NCBI GenBank assembly: GCA_019421865.1
Contig: JAHZEL010000007.1
Coordinates: 124,001 to 188,000, forward strand
From: Desulfovibrionaceae bacterium
Lineage (GTDB): Bacteria; Desulfobacterota; Desulfovibrionia; Desulfovibrionales; Desulfovibrionaceae
Direction of reading: 5' to 3'
DNA length: 64,000 nucleotides
The position numbers and the translations under genes are program-made. Shown here piece by piece: positions 8,226-16,680 of the stretch; the stretch's first letter is position 1, and each line of letters begins with the position of its first letter. The notes under the pieces were generated by a model that saw only the letters and a program-made list of their open reading frames with translations, was not told the DNA's origin and made no database searches.

Positions 8226-8926
8226 TAACGCCCCCGGGCAATGCCCTCTTCCGCTTCAGTTTTCTTCAGCATACGCAGCCGGGGCAAGTGTCAGAAAACG
8301 GCCTTCGACCGCTGCTGCAACGCCGAAGCCCGCCTCTGACTCAAGACGCCGTTTGCCCTGACCGCAGGACCGGTTCAGGCCGTCTTTCAAACATGTTCCC
8401 GCCACCCGCTTTCCTTGTGCCGAAAAAATCTTTTCTCCCGAAAGGAAAGCGCCGCAAGGCAAGGCAGTCATCCGGAGCTCCTGCACGCCAAAAAAACGTT
8501 TCATAACCGCCGGTCCGCCCGTTATGCTTCCCGAATGACACACTCATCCCGGGACCTCCCGGCCGAAAGGAGGAACGGAAATGGCCGACATCAGGGCATC
8601 AGCCGCTTCTGACAGTCTGCAGGCTTCAGAAGTGCCTCCCGCCTCTGCGGGACTCAGAAAACCATCTGCCGGCACTTGGCCGCAGGGCGCGTCCGCGCCG
8701 GAAGAGCGCCGCGCTTCGTCTCTTCCGCCGCTCTTTGCGCGCCCGCACAAGGCCGTCCCGCGCACCTCTCCGCCCTGACCCGGCCCCGTTCTCAGCCCTT
8801 CATCCACACCTTCGACAGCAAAAAACAGCGTCTGCCGCAGGCTCAGATCCGTTTTGCTGCCGACACGAAAACGCGTCGCAATCACGAAGGCGATGCGCCA
8901 GCCTTTCACGTCAGAGAGTATGCGTC
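8226..8926. other. 700-base region between ssrA and a recombinase gene, no firm gene
   Basis: No recognisable coding region. The only small frame with a good ribosome binding site is the one at 8581. The 3' flank of ssrA is a frequent integration site for islands, so this could be degraded mobile DNA, but I see no repeat of the ssrA end here. Confidence 0.4.
8581..8778 (+). CDS. possible small protein of unknown function
   Basis: A 65-codon frame whose ATG is preceded by a strong AAAGGAGGA at the right distance. The product is low in structure-forming residues (rich in Ala, Ser, Pro, Arg) and resembles no family I know, so it may equally be chance. It ends about 150 bases before the serine recombinase gene. 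Confidence 0.2.
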   Translation: MADIRASAASDSLQASEVPPASAGLRKPSAGTWPQGASAPEERRASSLPPLFARPHKAVPRTSPP

Positions 8927-9532
8927 ATGGGAAAAACGTATGGGTATATCCGGGGCTCCAGCATAGACCAGAACGAAAGCCGCCAGTGCCTGGCCATGCA
9001 GAAGCAGGACATTCCGGAAAAACACATCTTCATCGACAAGATATCGGGCAAGGATTTCCACAGGCCTCAGTATCGGGCCATGCTCAGCCGCCTGAAGCCG
9101 GGCGATCAGATCTGCATCACGAGCATCGACAGACTGGGAAGAAACTACAAGGAAATCCAGCAGCAGTGGCACCTTCTCACCAAGGACATGAAGGTGGACA
9201 TTCTGGTTCTCGACATGCCCCTTCTCGATACCAGACGCGATAAAGACCTGCTCGGCACCTTCATTGCCGATCTCGTGCTTCAGGTTCTCTCCTTCGTGGC
9301 CCAGAGCGAGCGGGAAAACATTCGCAGACGCCAGGCCGAGGGCATTGCCGCGGCCAAGATCAACGGCATCCGCTTCGGCCGCCAGCCCCGGCCTCTTCCC
9401 ACAGCCTTCCCCCGCATCTACGCGCTGTGGAAAGACGGCGAAATCAATACCTCGGAAGCCGCCAGGCGCTGCGGCATGGCCCGTTCGACCTTCCGCTACC
9501 GAGCCAGAACCTACATGAAGAACACGTCATAA
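8927..9532 (+). CDS. serine recombinase (resolvase/invertase family)
   Basis: A 201-residue protein of usual resolvase/invertase length. The N-terminal catalytic domain starts YGYIRGSSIDQNESRQ, giving the nucleophilic serine near residues 11-12; ISGKDFHRPQ, LKPGDQI, SIDRLGRNY (the conserved DRLGR arginine block) and QSERENIRRRQAEGIAAAK (hinge helix) follow. A C-terminal helix-turn-helix covers roughly residues 165-195 (NTSEAARRCGMARSTFRYR). Cuts and rejoins DNA through 5'-phosphoserine links. No paired inversion or res sites could be recognised nearby. It lies 750 bases after ssrA, a position consistent with leftover mobile DNA. Confidence 0.88.
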   Translation: MGKTYGYIRGSSIDQNESRQCLAMQKQDIPEKHIFIDKISGKDFHRPQYRAMLSRLKPGDQICITSIDRLGRNYKEIQQQWHLLTKDMKVDILVLDMPLLDTRRDKDLLGTFIADLVLQVLSFVAQSERENIRRRQAEGIAAAKINGIRFGRQPRPLPTAFPRIYALWKDGEINTSEAARRCGMARSTFRYRARTYMKNTS

Positions 9533-9636
9533 GACCGGGGCATGGTGAATCATTCCCCGGACGCCTTCTGTCGAAAGCCCGGCGGAAACCATGCACCATG
9601 CCTCCGCTTCCCTGCCGGGAACGAATGCCCAGAAAC

Positions 9637-10269
9637 TCATCTCCTGGCTTCAAGCCCCAGAGCGCAGAGCGCCTGCTGCAGAAGGACGTCCGGCGCAGCC
9701 GTCGCATCCAGCACGCTGAACCGTTCCGGCCAGCGCGCTGCCCGTTCCAGAAAGCCGTCCCGGATACGCTGATGAAACGCCCGCTCCTCAGCTTCAAAAC
9801 GACCTTCGCTCGCGCTCAGCCCCTCACGGCCGTTGCGGGCAAGCGCCCGCGCAAGCCCTGTCTCCACGGGCAAATCAAGCAGGAGCGTTCTGTCCGGCCA
9901 CAGGCCTCCCGTCGCGTAATCGTTGAGCATCTGAAGCCGCTCTACGTCCATGCCTCTCCCGTAGCCCTGATAGGCAATGGTGGAGTCGGCATAACGGTCG
10001 CACAGCACCCAGTCTCCCCGCGCCATTGCCGGACGGATGGTCTCGGCTACATGCTGAGCGCGATCGGCCAGAAAAAGAAAAAGTTCGGCACGACTGTCCA
10101 GACGACTCGACACGTCGAGAAGAATCGGCCTGAGATTCGCCCCGAGGCCGCATCCGCCGGGTTCCCGCGTACGAATGAAGGATATGCCGCGGCTCTCCAG
10201 CTCGCGGCCGAGCAGATGAAGAAGCGTGCTCTTGCCTGCGCCTTCCACGCCCTCTACAGTAACGAACAC
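9637..10269 (-). CDS. tmk: thymidylate kinase
   Basis: A 210-residue dTMP kinase (213 in E. coli), converting dTMP to dTDP. Walker A GVEGAGKS is at residues 7-14, followed by the TREPGG block that binds the phosphate of dTMP and CDRYADSTIAYQGYGRG with the DR(Y/F) motif. The start is a GTG with AGGAGG seven bases upstream; this removes 56 non-family residues of a longer open frame. Its first 16 bases overlap the end of the YhaM-like gene, implying translational coupling. Confidence 0.93.
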   Translation of the reverse strand: MFVTVEGVEGAGKSTLLHLLGRELESRGISFIRTREPGGCGLGANLRPILLDVSSRLDSRAELFLFLADRAQHVAETIRPAMARGDWVLCDRYADSTIAYQGYGRGMDVERLQMLNDYATGGLWPDRTLLLDLPVETGLARALARNGREGLSASEGRFEAEERAFHQRIRDGFLERAARWPERFSVLDATAAPDVLLQQALCALGLEARR

Positions 10270-11300
10270 TGTCTTTCCTCCTGCCGGGATTCCTTTTTTT
10301 CCTGCCGGGCCCCTCTGGATGCGGGCTGCTCTTCCGGCGTGTGCGCAGGACGGCAGACGCTGCGGCCGAGAAGCGACTGATACGCGCTCCAGACGACGCC
10401 GTTCTCCTCGTCGGATGCGGGCAGCACGCCGCGGCACTGGGCCAGCTTGGCATCCACGTTGTCGGCATAGTGCAGCACGAAAGCCTCGGGCGTTGAAGGT
10501 TCGCGGACGGCTCCGAACTGAAGCTCGCCGTGATGACTGGCGATAAGATGCTTGAAGTGCATGACGAGCTCCGGCTCAAGTCCGGACTTGCGCAGATACG
10601 GCTCAAGCATGACGATGCCCTGCACGATATGCCCGAGAAGACGTCCCTCGTCCGTATACTCCGTCACCAGCAGACCGCCCATCTCGTCGATCTTGCCGAT
10701 GTCGTGCAGAAGCGCGGCGGCAAGAAGCGTCTGCCGGTCCAGCTCGGAATAGTGATCCGCCATGAGCATGCACAGCTCAGCCACGGAAAGCATGTGCTCC
10801 AGAAGACCGCCGGCATAGGCGTGATGCACGGACTTGGCCGCCGGAGCCTTGAGCAGAAGCGGGCGTATCCGCTTGTCGGAAAGCACGGAACGCATGAATT
10901 TCTTCCACGGCTTGTGGGTAAGCACCCGGTCGCACAGCCGCTCGACGTCTTCAAGCATGTCCGCCGCAGGCCGCGGGCTGGACAGCATGTATTCCTCCAG
11001 CGGAAGCGCCGCGATCTCGTCGTCATCCAGAACGCGCATGGCGTCCACCGTGAGCTGAAGCTGATCGCGGTACAGAGAGACTCGACCCTCCACCTGCACC
11101 ATCTGTCCGGCGGCGAGAGAAGAGAAGGAAAGGCTGAGGGGGCTCCACACCTTGGCTTCCAGCGAGCCGCTCGCATCCTTCAGTTCCAGCCTCCAGTACG
11201 GTCCGTTGCGAGACTGCTGAAGGGAGGCGAGCGCGACGAGATAAATGGAAGAAATCTCATCTCCGGCCGTCATACGGCTTATTTTCTGATGTTCCGTCAT
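10254..11300 (-). CDS. YhaM-like OB-fold/HD-domain 3'-5' exoribonuclease
   Basis: A 348-residue protein. The first ~110 residues look like an OB nucleic-acid-binding fold (YWRLELKDASGSLEAKVW, GQMVQVEGRVSLY), followed by an HD phosphohydrolase domain with SVHHAYAGGLLEHMLSV, the metal-binding ALLHDIGKIDEM and the later SHHGELQFG. This order and these blocks match Bacillus YhaM (about 314 residues), a 3'-5' exonuclease. A divergent Arg/Glu-rich tail (last ~25 residues) is extra. ATG with GAGGA upstream. Upstream of and overlapping tmk by 16 bases, so co-transcribed. Activity is inferred from the family. Confidence 0.75.
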   Translation of the reverse strand: MTEHQKISRMTAGDEISSIYLVALASLQQSRNGPYWRLELKDASGSLEAKVWSPLSLSFSSLAAGQMVQVEGRVSLYRDQLQLTVDAMRVLDDDEIAALPLEEYMLSSPRPAADMLEDVERLCDRVLTHKPWKKFMRSVLSDKRIRPLLLKAPAAKSVHHAYAGGLLEHMLSVAELCMLMADHYSELDRQTLLAAALLHDIGKIDEMGGLLVTEYTDEGRLLGHIVQGIVMLEPYLRKSGLEPELVMHFKHLIASHHGELQFGAVREPSTPEAFVLHYADNVDAKLAQCRGVLPASDEENGVVWSAYQSLLGRSVCRPAHTPEEQPASRGARQEKKESRQEERQCSLL

Positions 11301-11453
11301 GCTGTCCTCGGAAGAATTGACTTTTGATTCCCGTTTTATACAAAAAAACATGGACACGGCGCAGCCGCCGTTCCAGGAACATACTTCTTTTCCTTCAACT
11401 ATCTTGCCGGGGCTTCGATTGTCAAAGCCTTTTGCCGGCAGCTCGGAGCCACC

Positions 11454-12245
11454 ATGCGCATACTGATCAGCAATGACGACGGAATATACAGCCGGAACCT
11501 GCATCATCTCTACGCCGCCCTCCGCCGCGCGGGACACGACGTGCGTGCCGTGGCCCCCGCCGAACAGCATTCCGGAGCCGGATGCTGCCTGACCGTGCAC
11601 GGCCCCATGCTTACCCGCAAAGTCACCCTGCCCGACGCGGCAGGCGGCCCCTTCGAAGGCGTGTCCGTGGCCGGAACCCCGGCGGACTGCGTCATTCTTG
11701 CGCTGCGCGGTCTCATGCCCGAATTCAAGCCGGATCTCATTGTTTCCGGCATCAATTTCGGGCCGAACGCGGGACAGGACGTCTTTTTCTCCGGCACCGT
11801 AGGAGCCGCCATTCAGGGCGCCATGTACGGACTTCCCACGCTGGCGGTCTCTCACTGTTCCCATGCCGGCGTGACTGCGGAGCATGCCGATCTCGTGGCG
11901 CGCGTGGCTGCCGCCATGGACTGGCAGCACCTGCCCCTGCACCGCGTGTACAATCTCAATCTGCCCGACTGCCCTGCGGATCAGATCCGCGGCCTCAAGG
12001 TATGCAGGCACAGTACCGACTGGGCCTGTCTGGACTCCTATGAACGGCGCGTCTCCCCGAGAGGACAGGAATACTTCTGGATGATCGATCCCTTCCAGCA
12101 CTTCAGACTGGAAGACGAAGGAACCGACAAAAGCTGGCTGCACAAAGGCTGGGCCACGCTTTCTCCCCTCTCCATTGATCTCAACGACGCAGAAACCGCA
12201 AAAATGCTGAACGAAAACAGCCTGTGGGAACAGATTCATTCTTAA
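11454..12245 (+). CDS. surE: 5'/3'-nucleotidase SurE
   Basis: A 263-residue metal-dependent nucleoside monophosphate phosphatase. The N-terminus MRILISNDDG carries the metal-binding Asp pair (residues 8-9); APAEQHSGAG, SVAGTPADCV and the long SGINFGPNAGQD...SGTVGAA block with its metal-binding Asn are all as in SurE. Length matches the family (about 250). It precedes fba by 145 bases on the same strand. Housekeeping or stress role inferred from the family. Confidence 0.95.
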   Translation: MRILISNDDGIYSRNLHHLYAALRRAGHDVRAVAPAEQHSGAGCCLTVHGPMLTRKVTLPDAAGGPFEGVSVAGTPADCVILALRGLMPEFKPDLIVSGINFGPNAGQDVFFSGTVGAAIQGAMYGLPTLAVSHCSHAGVTAEHADLVARVAAAMDWQHLPLHRVYNLNLPDCPADQIRGLKVCRHSTDWACLDSYERRVSPRGQEYFWMIDPFQHFRLEDEGTDKSWLHKGWATLSPLSIDLNDAETAKMLNENSLWEQIHS

Positions 12246-12389
12246 TCTGCGAAAGAAGCGCTCTTTCCGCATCCATCCCTTGCGAAAAATCTTTACTGCG
12301 GATACAAAAGAAACAATGAAAGGGAGAGGATTCCTTTGTCTGTCTGCCCTCTCCATGATATTGATACCCGCTCCCCGGAGGGAAGCCCA

Positions 12390-13313
12390 ATGCCTATCAC
12401 CACTCCCAAAGAGATGTTCGCCCGAGCCTACAAGGAAGGCTATGCCATCGGCGCATTCAACGTCAACAACATGGAAATCATCCAGGGCATCATGCAGGCC
12501 GGCGCAGAAGAGCGTTCGCCGCTGATCCTTCAGGTTTCCGCCGGCGCACGCAAGTATGCCGGTCAGGTTTACATCATGAAGCTGGTGGAGGCTGCCCTCG
12601 AGGAAACCGACCTTCCGGTCGTGGTGCATCTCGATCACGGCCCCGACTTTGAACTGTGCAAGGCCTGCATCGACGGCGGCTTCAGCTCCGTCATGATCGA
12701 CGGCTCCCATCTGCCCTTTGAGGAAAACATCGCCGTCACGAAGAAGGTCGTGGAGTATGCCCATGACCGCGGCGTGTGGGTAGAAGCCGAACTCGGCCGC
12801 CTGGCCGGTGTGGAAGAACACGTCACGTCCGACCACAGCATCTACACCGATCCCGATCAGGCCGTGGAATTCGCCCAGCGCTCCGGCTGCGACTCTCTCG
12901 CCATTGCCATCGGCACCAGCCACGGCGCCTACAAGTTCAAGGGCGAGGCCAAACTCGACTTTGAACGCCTCGACAAGATCTCCGCCATGATGCCCGGCTA
13001 TCCGCTGGTGCTGCACGGCGCCTCCAGCGTTCCGCAGGAATTCGTGGAAATGGCCAATCAGTACGGCGGCAAGCTCGGCAATGCCAAGGGCGTTCCGGAA
13101 GACATGCTGCGCAAGGCCGCCAAGTCCGGCGTCTGCAAGATCAACATCGACTCCGACATCCGCCTTGCCATGACGGCCCATGTCCGCAAGTTCCTGGCCG
13201 AAAATCCCGAAGCCTTCGATCCCCGCGCCTACCTCAAGCCTGCCCGTGAAGCAGTGAAGGAAATGGTCCAGCGCAAGATCCGCAACGTGCTCGGCAGCTC
13301 CAACAAGATCTGA
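12390..13313 (+). CDS. fba: class II fructose-bisphosphate aldolase
   Basis: A 307-residue zinc-dependent aldolase of glycolysis and gluconeogenesis (fructose-1,6-bisphosphate to DHAP and glyceraldehyde-3-phosphate). Class II marks: GAFNVNNME, VVVHLDHGPD with the zinc His and catalytic Asp, EAELGRLAGVEE, AIGTSHGAYKF with a zinc His, LVLHGASSVP and the phosphate-binding KINIDSDIRLA. The ATG is preceded by GGAGGGAAG. Tagatose-bisphosphate aldolases are related, but the general match is to Fba. A strong terminator follows. Confidence 0.93.
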   Translation: MPITTPKEMFARAYKEGYAIGAFNVNNMEIIQGIMQAGAEERSPLILQVSAGARKYAGQVYIMKLVEAALEETDLPVVVHLDHGPDFELCKACIDGGFSSVMIDGSHLPFEENIAVTKKVVEYAHDRGVWVEAELGRLAGVEEHVTSDHSIYTDPDQAVEFAQRSGCDSLAIAIGTSHGAYKFKGEAKLDFERLDKISAMMPGYPLVLHGASSVPQEFVEMANQYGGKLGNAKGVPEDMLRKAAKSGVCKINIDSDIRLAMTAHVRKFLAENPEAFDPRAYLKPAREAVKEMVQRKIRNVLGSSNKI

Positions 13314-13348
13314 TCCGGGTCCGGCACGTCCGGAGCTCATCGCACAAG

Positions 13349-13386
13349 AAAAGGGGAACGGCAGTAATTGCCGTTCCCCTTTTTTC
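13349..13386 (+). terminator. intrinsic terminator of fba
   Basis: AAAAGGGGAACGGCA and TGCCGTTCCCCTTTT form a perfect stem around GTAAT, followed by a T-run. Being symmetric it may also stop minus-strand transcripts from argC. Confidence 0.93.
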
Positions 13387-13515
13387 TGCAGAATATCAAC
13401 GAGATGCAATCCGTTTTTTTTACAGCGCGCCTCGCGGCGTGTTCCGGGCCGAGCTGCACCCTTTTCATAAAAAAAGCGCAAACGACCTGAACCTCCCGGA
13501 AATCCCGTCGAAAAA

Positions 13516-14562
13516 TTACGGAACCAGCGGCGCGAAGTTCAGTCCCGTATTCACGGGCAGGTCGAACATGAGGTTGGCGTTGGCTACGGCCTGTCCGGAA
13601 GCTCCGCGGCAGAGATTGTCGATGGCCGAAGTGATGATGAGGCGGCCCGTGCGCTCGTCCACAGTCACGGCGATGTCGCAGAACATGGTGCCGCGCACGT
13701 TGCGGGTTTCAGGCAGTCTGCCCGCAGGCATGACGCGCACCCAGGGGCTGTCCTTCCAGAAGTCCTCGTACATGGCCTGCACGTCGGCCTGCGAGAGCGG
13801 GCTGGTCAGCCGCGTATAGATGGTGGCAAGAATGCCGCGGCTGATGGGCAGAAGATGAGGATTGAACGAAACCGTCACGGCAGAGCCGGCCGCCACGGAG
13901 AGTTCCTGCTCGATTTCCGGCGTATGGCGATGCTTGCCGCCGATGTTGTAGGGACGGAAGGAATCGGCCACCTCGCAGAACAGGGAGCTGACCACGGCCT
14001 TGCGGCCCGCGCCGGTGGTGCCGGACTTGGCGTCGATGATGATGTCGTCCGTATGCACGATGCCGTTCTTGAGCGCCGCGTACAGGCCCAGAATGGAAGC
14101 CGTGGGATAGCAGCCGGGATTGGCCACCAGACGCGCCTGACGGATCTGGCCGCCGTAGATTTCGGGCAGACCGTACACGGCATGGGCAAGATAGTCCTTG
14201 CGGGTGTGGGGCTTGTACCACGCCTCGTACACTTCGGCGTCGCGCAGACGGAAATCCGCCGACAGATCGACGACCTTCACGCCCGCATCGTACAGGGCGG
14301 CGCCGGTTTCCATGGCCACGCCGTGGGGCACGGCGAGAAAGACCACGTCGCAGGCCTCGGCCAGAGCCCGGACATCAGGCTCGATGAGCGTCACATCCGC
14401 CCCGGGAAGTCCCTGCAGAAAAGGATACACGGCATCCAGCCGCTTTCCCGCGTCCTGACGCGACGTGGCCGCCGTCAGTCTGATGGAAGGATGAGAAGCC
14501 AGAATACGGGAAAGTTCCATCCCGGTATAACCCGTAACGCCGACCAGACCGGCACGCAGCAT
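13516..14562 (-). CDS. argC: N-acetyl-gamma-glutamyl-phosphate reductase
   Basis: A 348-residue NADPH enzyme of arginine synthesis reducing N-acetylglutamyl phosphate to the semialdehyde. N-terminal Rossmann motif GVTGYTGMELSRIL, catalytic cysteine in VANPGCYPTASIL, and conserved FNPHLLPISRGI and NLCRGASGQAVANANLM near the C-terminus. Full length for the family. It lies downstream of the DUF1844 gene but separated from it by a terminator, so it probably has its own promoter. argB is in this window at 50300, so the arginine genes are scattered. Confidence 0.96.
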   Translation of the reverse strand: MLRAGLVGVTGYTGMELSRILASHPSIRLTAATSRQDAGKRLDAVYPFLQGLPGADVTLIEPDVRALAEACDVVFLAVPHGVAMETGAALYDAGVKVVDLSADFRLRDAEVYEAWYKPHTRKDYLAHAVYGLPEIYGGQIRQARLVANPGCYPTASILGLYAALKNGIVHTDDIIIDAKSGTTGAGRKAVVSSLFCEVADSFRPYNIGGKHRHTPEIEQELSVAAGSAVTVSFNPHLLPISRGILATIYTRLTSPLSQADVQAMYEDFWKDSPWVRVMPAGRLPETRNVRGTMFCDIAVTVDERTGRLIITSAIDNLCRGASGQAVANANLMFDLPVNTGLNFAPLVP

Positions 14563-14573
14563 GGCAGTACTCC

Positions 14574-14601
14574 GAAAAAAAGGGCCGGAAGATCCGGCCC
14601 G
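14574..14601 (-). terminator. intrinsic terminator after the DUF1844 gene
   Basis: On the minus strand GGGCCGGA and TCCGGCCC pair around TCT and are followed by TTTTTTT. It separates the DUF1844 gene from argC. Confidence 0.88.
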
Positions 14602-14618
14602 CTGAAAGGGAAGAAAAA

Positions 14619-14888
14619 TCAGGACCGGGCCACGAACTTCATGCGCAGTTCGTAGAGAACGTCGCGCATGAGCTTGCTTTCCTCGGGGGTGAGTCCGTTC
14701 CGGGTCTTGTCGTCGAGCATGGTCAGCACGTCGATGGCGTTACGGGCCAGAGCCTCGTTGCGGGTCGTGCCGCCGGTTTCCGGATTGGGCACCTCTCCAA
14801 GATGTACCAGCGCCGAAGAGGCGAGGGAGAGCACAAAGGTGGAAAACGTGACTTCCGGCAGTATGTTCGACTCTGACTTGTCAGACAT
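14619..14888 (-). CDS. DUF1844 family protein
   Basis: An 89-residue small protein with the DUF1844 pattern: TFSTFVLSLASSALVHLGEVPNP followed by NLARNAIDVL-like ALARNAIDVLTMLDDKTRNGLT and a helical LMRDVLYELRMKF end. The family is common in Desulfobacterota and has no known function. The hydrophobic N-terminal helix may be membrane-associated. It follows the FG-GAP repeat gene by 27 bases and is probably co-transcribed with it. Confidence 0.82.
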   Translation of the reverse strand: MSDKSESNILPEVTFSTFVLSLASSALVHLGEVPNPETGGTTRNEALARNAIDVLTMLDDKTRNGLTPEESKLMRDVLYELRMKFVARS

Positions 14889-14915
14889 GATTCCCCCGAT
14901 ATCCTGAAACAGATG

Positions 14916-16571
14916 TTATTCCTGATAGTTGGGCTTCGCAGAGACCATCGTGGTATCCAGCGGATACATGTACACGGCGCAGCGGGTCTTCACGCCCGAG
15001 GAGAGTCCGGCAAAGGAGTTGACGGCCACCACGAGATCCACCTTGCCGTTGTTGTCCACGTCGGCCACGCTCACGTCGCACACCGTGCCTTTGATGCGGC
15101 GGGTCTTCCAGAGCAGTTCCATGCCCATGCCGTTCCACAGCATGGCATGAATTTCGCCCTGAGGATAGGTACGGTAGTTGGAGAACAGCTTGCCGGCCGC
15201 GGTGACGGGCTTGTTCACAATGAGTTCATAGCGGCCGTCACGGTCGAGGTCCACCACGGGCATGCGCATGGGAATGTAGTACAGAACGGCGTCGGAGCTT
15301 TCGCCGCTGGTGGCGAGAGAGCCTATGCCGCGGTCGCCCACGGCGTACACGGAGCTGCCGCTGTAGGTATCTTCCGTTCCGGCAAGGCGATTGCCGCGGG
15401 CATCGTAGGTGACCAGCGTTTCGTTTTCGGCAATGAGCGCAAGATGATCACCGCGCTTGCCGCGATCGGCGGGAATCCAGGCGAAGTTGAACACCGTGGC
15501 CTGCTTGGGCAGGTTGGAAAGCTTGCTGCCGCGCACCACTTCGTCGCCTCTGATGCGGGCTTCATACACGGAACCGCTGACCACCTTGCTGCGGTCGCTG
15601 TCCTGAGCGATGAGCACGGGCGAATAGAGCGGAGGCAGATTGGCCACGTTCAGATAACGGCGGACGTTGCGCACGACCACGCGGAACTTGCCCTGAGAGA
15701 ACTGAAGCACCTGAGAATAGGCATTGGTATCGCTCTTTTCGTAGCCGGAAAGAATGACGTAGTGCTTGCCGTCCTGCGTATAGTGGCGGGCCAGCACAGG
15801 CTTCATGGAGGAAGGAATGCGGTATTCGCCGATTTCCACCAGCTTGTTGCCGTCCTTCCAGACGTAGGCATTCAGCGTGTTGTCGTTGAGCAGAAGCACT
15901 TCGTTCCTGCCGTCGCCGTCGATGTCGGCCACTTCCATGCCCAGGCATTCAAAGCCGATCATCTGGCTGCGGATCTGGGCGCTTTCACTCTCGGAGCCCT
16001 GATAGCGCAGGGAAGGGTTGAGATAGGTGTTGTCCTGAACCCGTCCGCGGGTTTCGTTCATGAGGAAGGCGCTGTTGGGAGAGCCGGAAGCGGCGGGAGC
16101 AGCGGCGCGGCTCACGTCGGTACGGCCGAACACTTCCACGTTGATGCTGTCGGCCACGTTCTGCAGGCCGCCGATGAGGGAATTCACCGCGGAGGTGGAG
16201 GATTCCTTCCAGACCTTTCCATTGGGAGAAAGAGCGCTCACATCCAGACTGGCCTGATCGCCCATGACGGTCACGCTGCCCCACACCACATAGTCCGCGC
16301 CGAAACGACGGCCGAAGGCGGTCGCCGCGTCCGTGGAAGTGGGAGCACTTTCCTTCAGTGCGGAGTCCTGCCGGGCCACAGGCTCAAACTGCCCCTGGAG
16401 GAAAAGACGGGACGTAAGCATGGACGGAACGGCCTGAGAAAGATAAGAATAGCCCTGTGCTCCCGACACCGTGAAGGGGGCAACCACATAGCTGGCCGCC
16501 ATCGCGGGCACTTGCATCATCAGGAACAGAAGGGTAAATGCCCATACAGCGGGCAGAAATCGTCTGGACAT
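14916..16571 (-). CDS. secreted FG-GAP/VCBS-repeat protein
   Basis: A 551-residue exported protein: signal peptide MSRRFLPAVWAFTLLFLMM ending near AMAA. The N-terminal third (about residues 26-150) has a pattern of a TolB/CsgG-like domain (APFTVSGAQGYSYLSQAVPSML, SVTVMGDQASLDV). The rest carries integrin-like FG-GAP repeats with calcium-type loops DIDGDGRNE, DLDRDGRYE and DVDNNGKVD. Likely periplasmic or outer-membrane associated. The start has AAGGAG seven bases upstream; an open frame extends 39 codons further without a signal. Partner of the downstream DUF1844 gene. Function unknown. Confidence 0.75.
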   Translation of the reverse strand: MSRRFLPAVWAFTLLFLMMQVPAMAASYVVAPFTVSGAQGYSYLSQAVPSMLTSRLFLQGQFEPVARQDSALKESAPTSTDAATAFGRRFGADYVVWGSVTVMGDQASLDVSALSPNGKVWKESSTSAVNSLIGGLQNVADSINVEVFGRTDVSRAAAPAASGSPNSAFLMNETRGRVQDNTYLNPSLRYQGSESESAQIRSQMIGFECLGMEVADIDGDGRNEVLLLNDNTLNAYVWKDGNKLVEIGEYRIPSSMKPVLARHYTQDGKHYVILSGYEKSDTNAYSQVLQFSQGKFRVVVRNVRRYLNVANLPPLYSPVLIAQDSDRSKVVSGSVYEARIRGDEVVRGSKLSNLPKQATVFNFAWIPADRGKRGDHLALIAENETLVTYDARGNRLAGTEDTYSGSSVYAVGDRGIGSLATSGESSDAVLYYIPMRMPVVDLDRDGRYELIVNKPVTAAGKLFSNYRTYPQGEIHAMLWNGMGMELLWKTRRIKGTVCDVSVADVDNNGKVDLVVAVNSFAGLSSGVKTRCAVYMYPLDTTMVSAKPNYQE

Positions 16572-16680
16572 AACATACTCCTTGAAGGATTTGCAAGGCA
16601 CTCTACACTTTCTCGCCCCAAACGGCAACAGCGCCGCACTCCTCTTTTTGTAACAGCAAGCCCATACATATGATCCTACG

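Noticed and set aside
8544..8909. 121-codon minus-strand frame between ssrA and the recombinase
   Set aside because: No ribosome binding site and composition like random GC-rich DNA.
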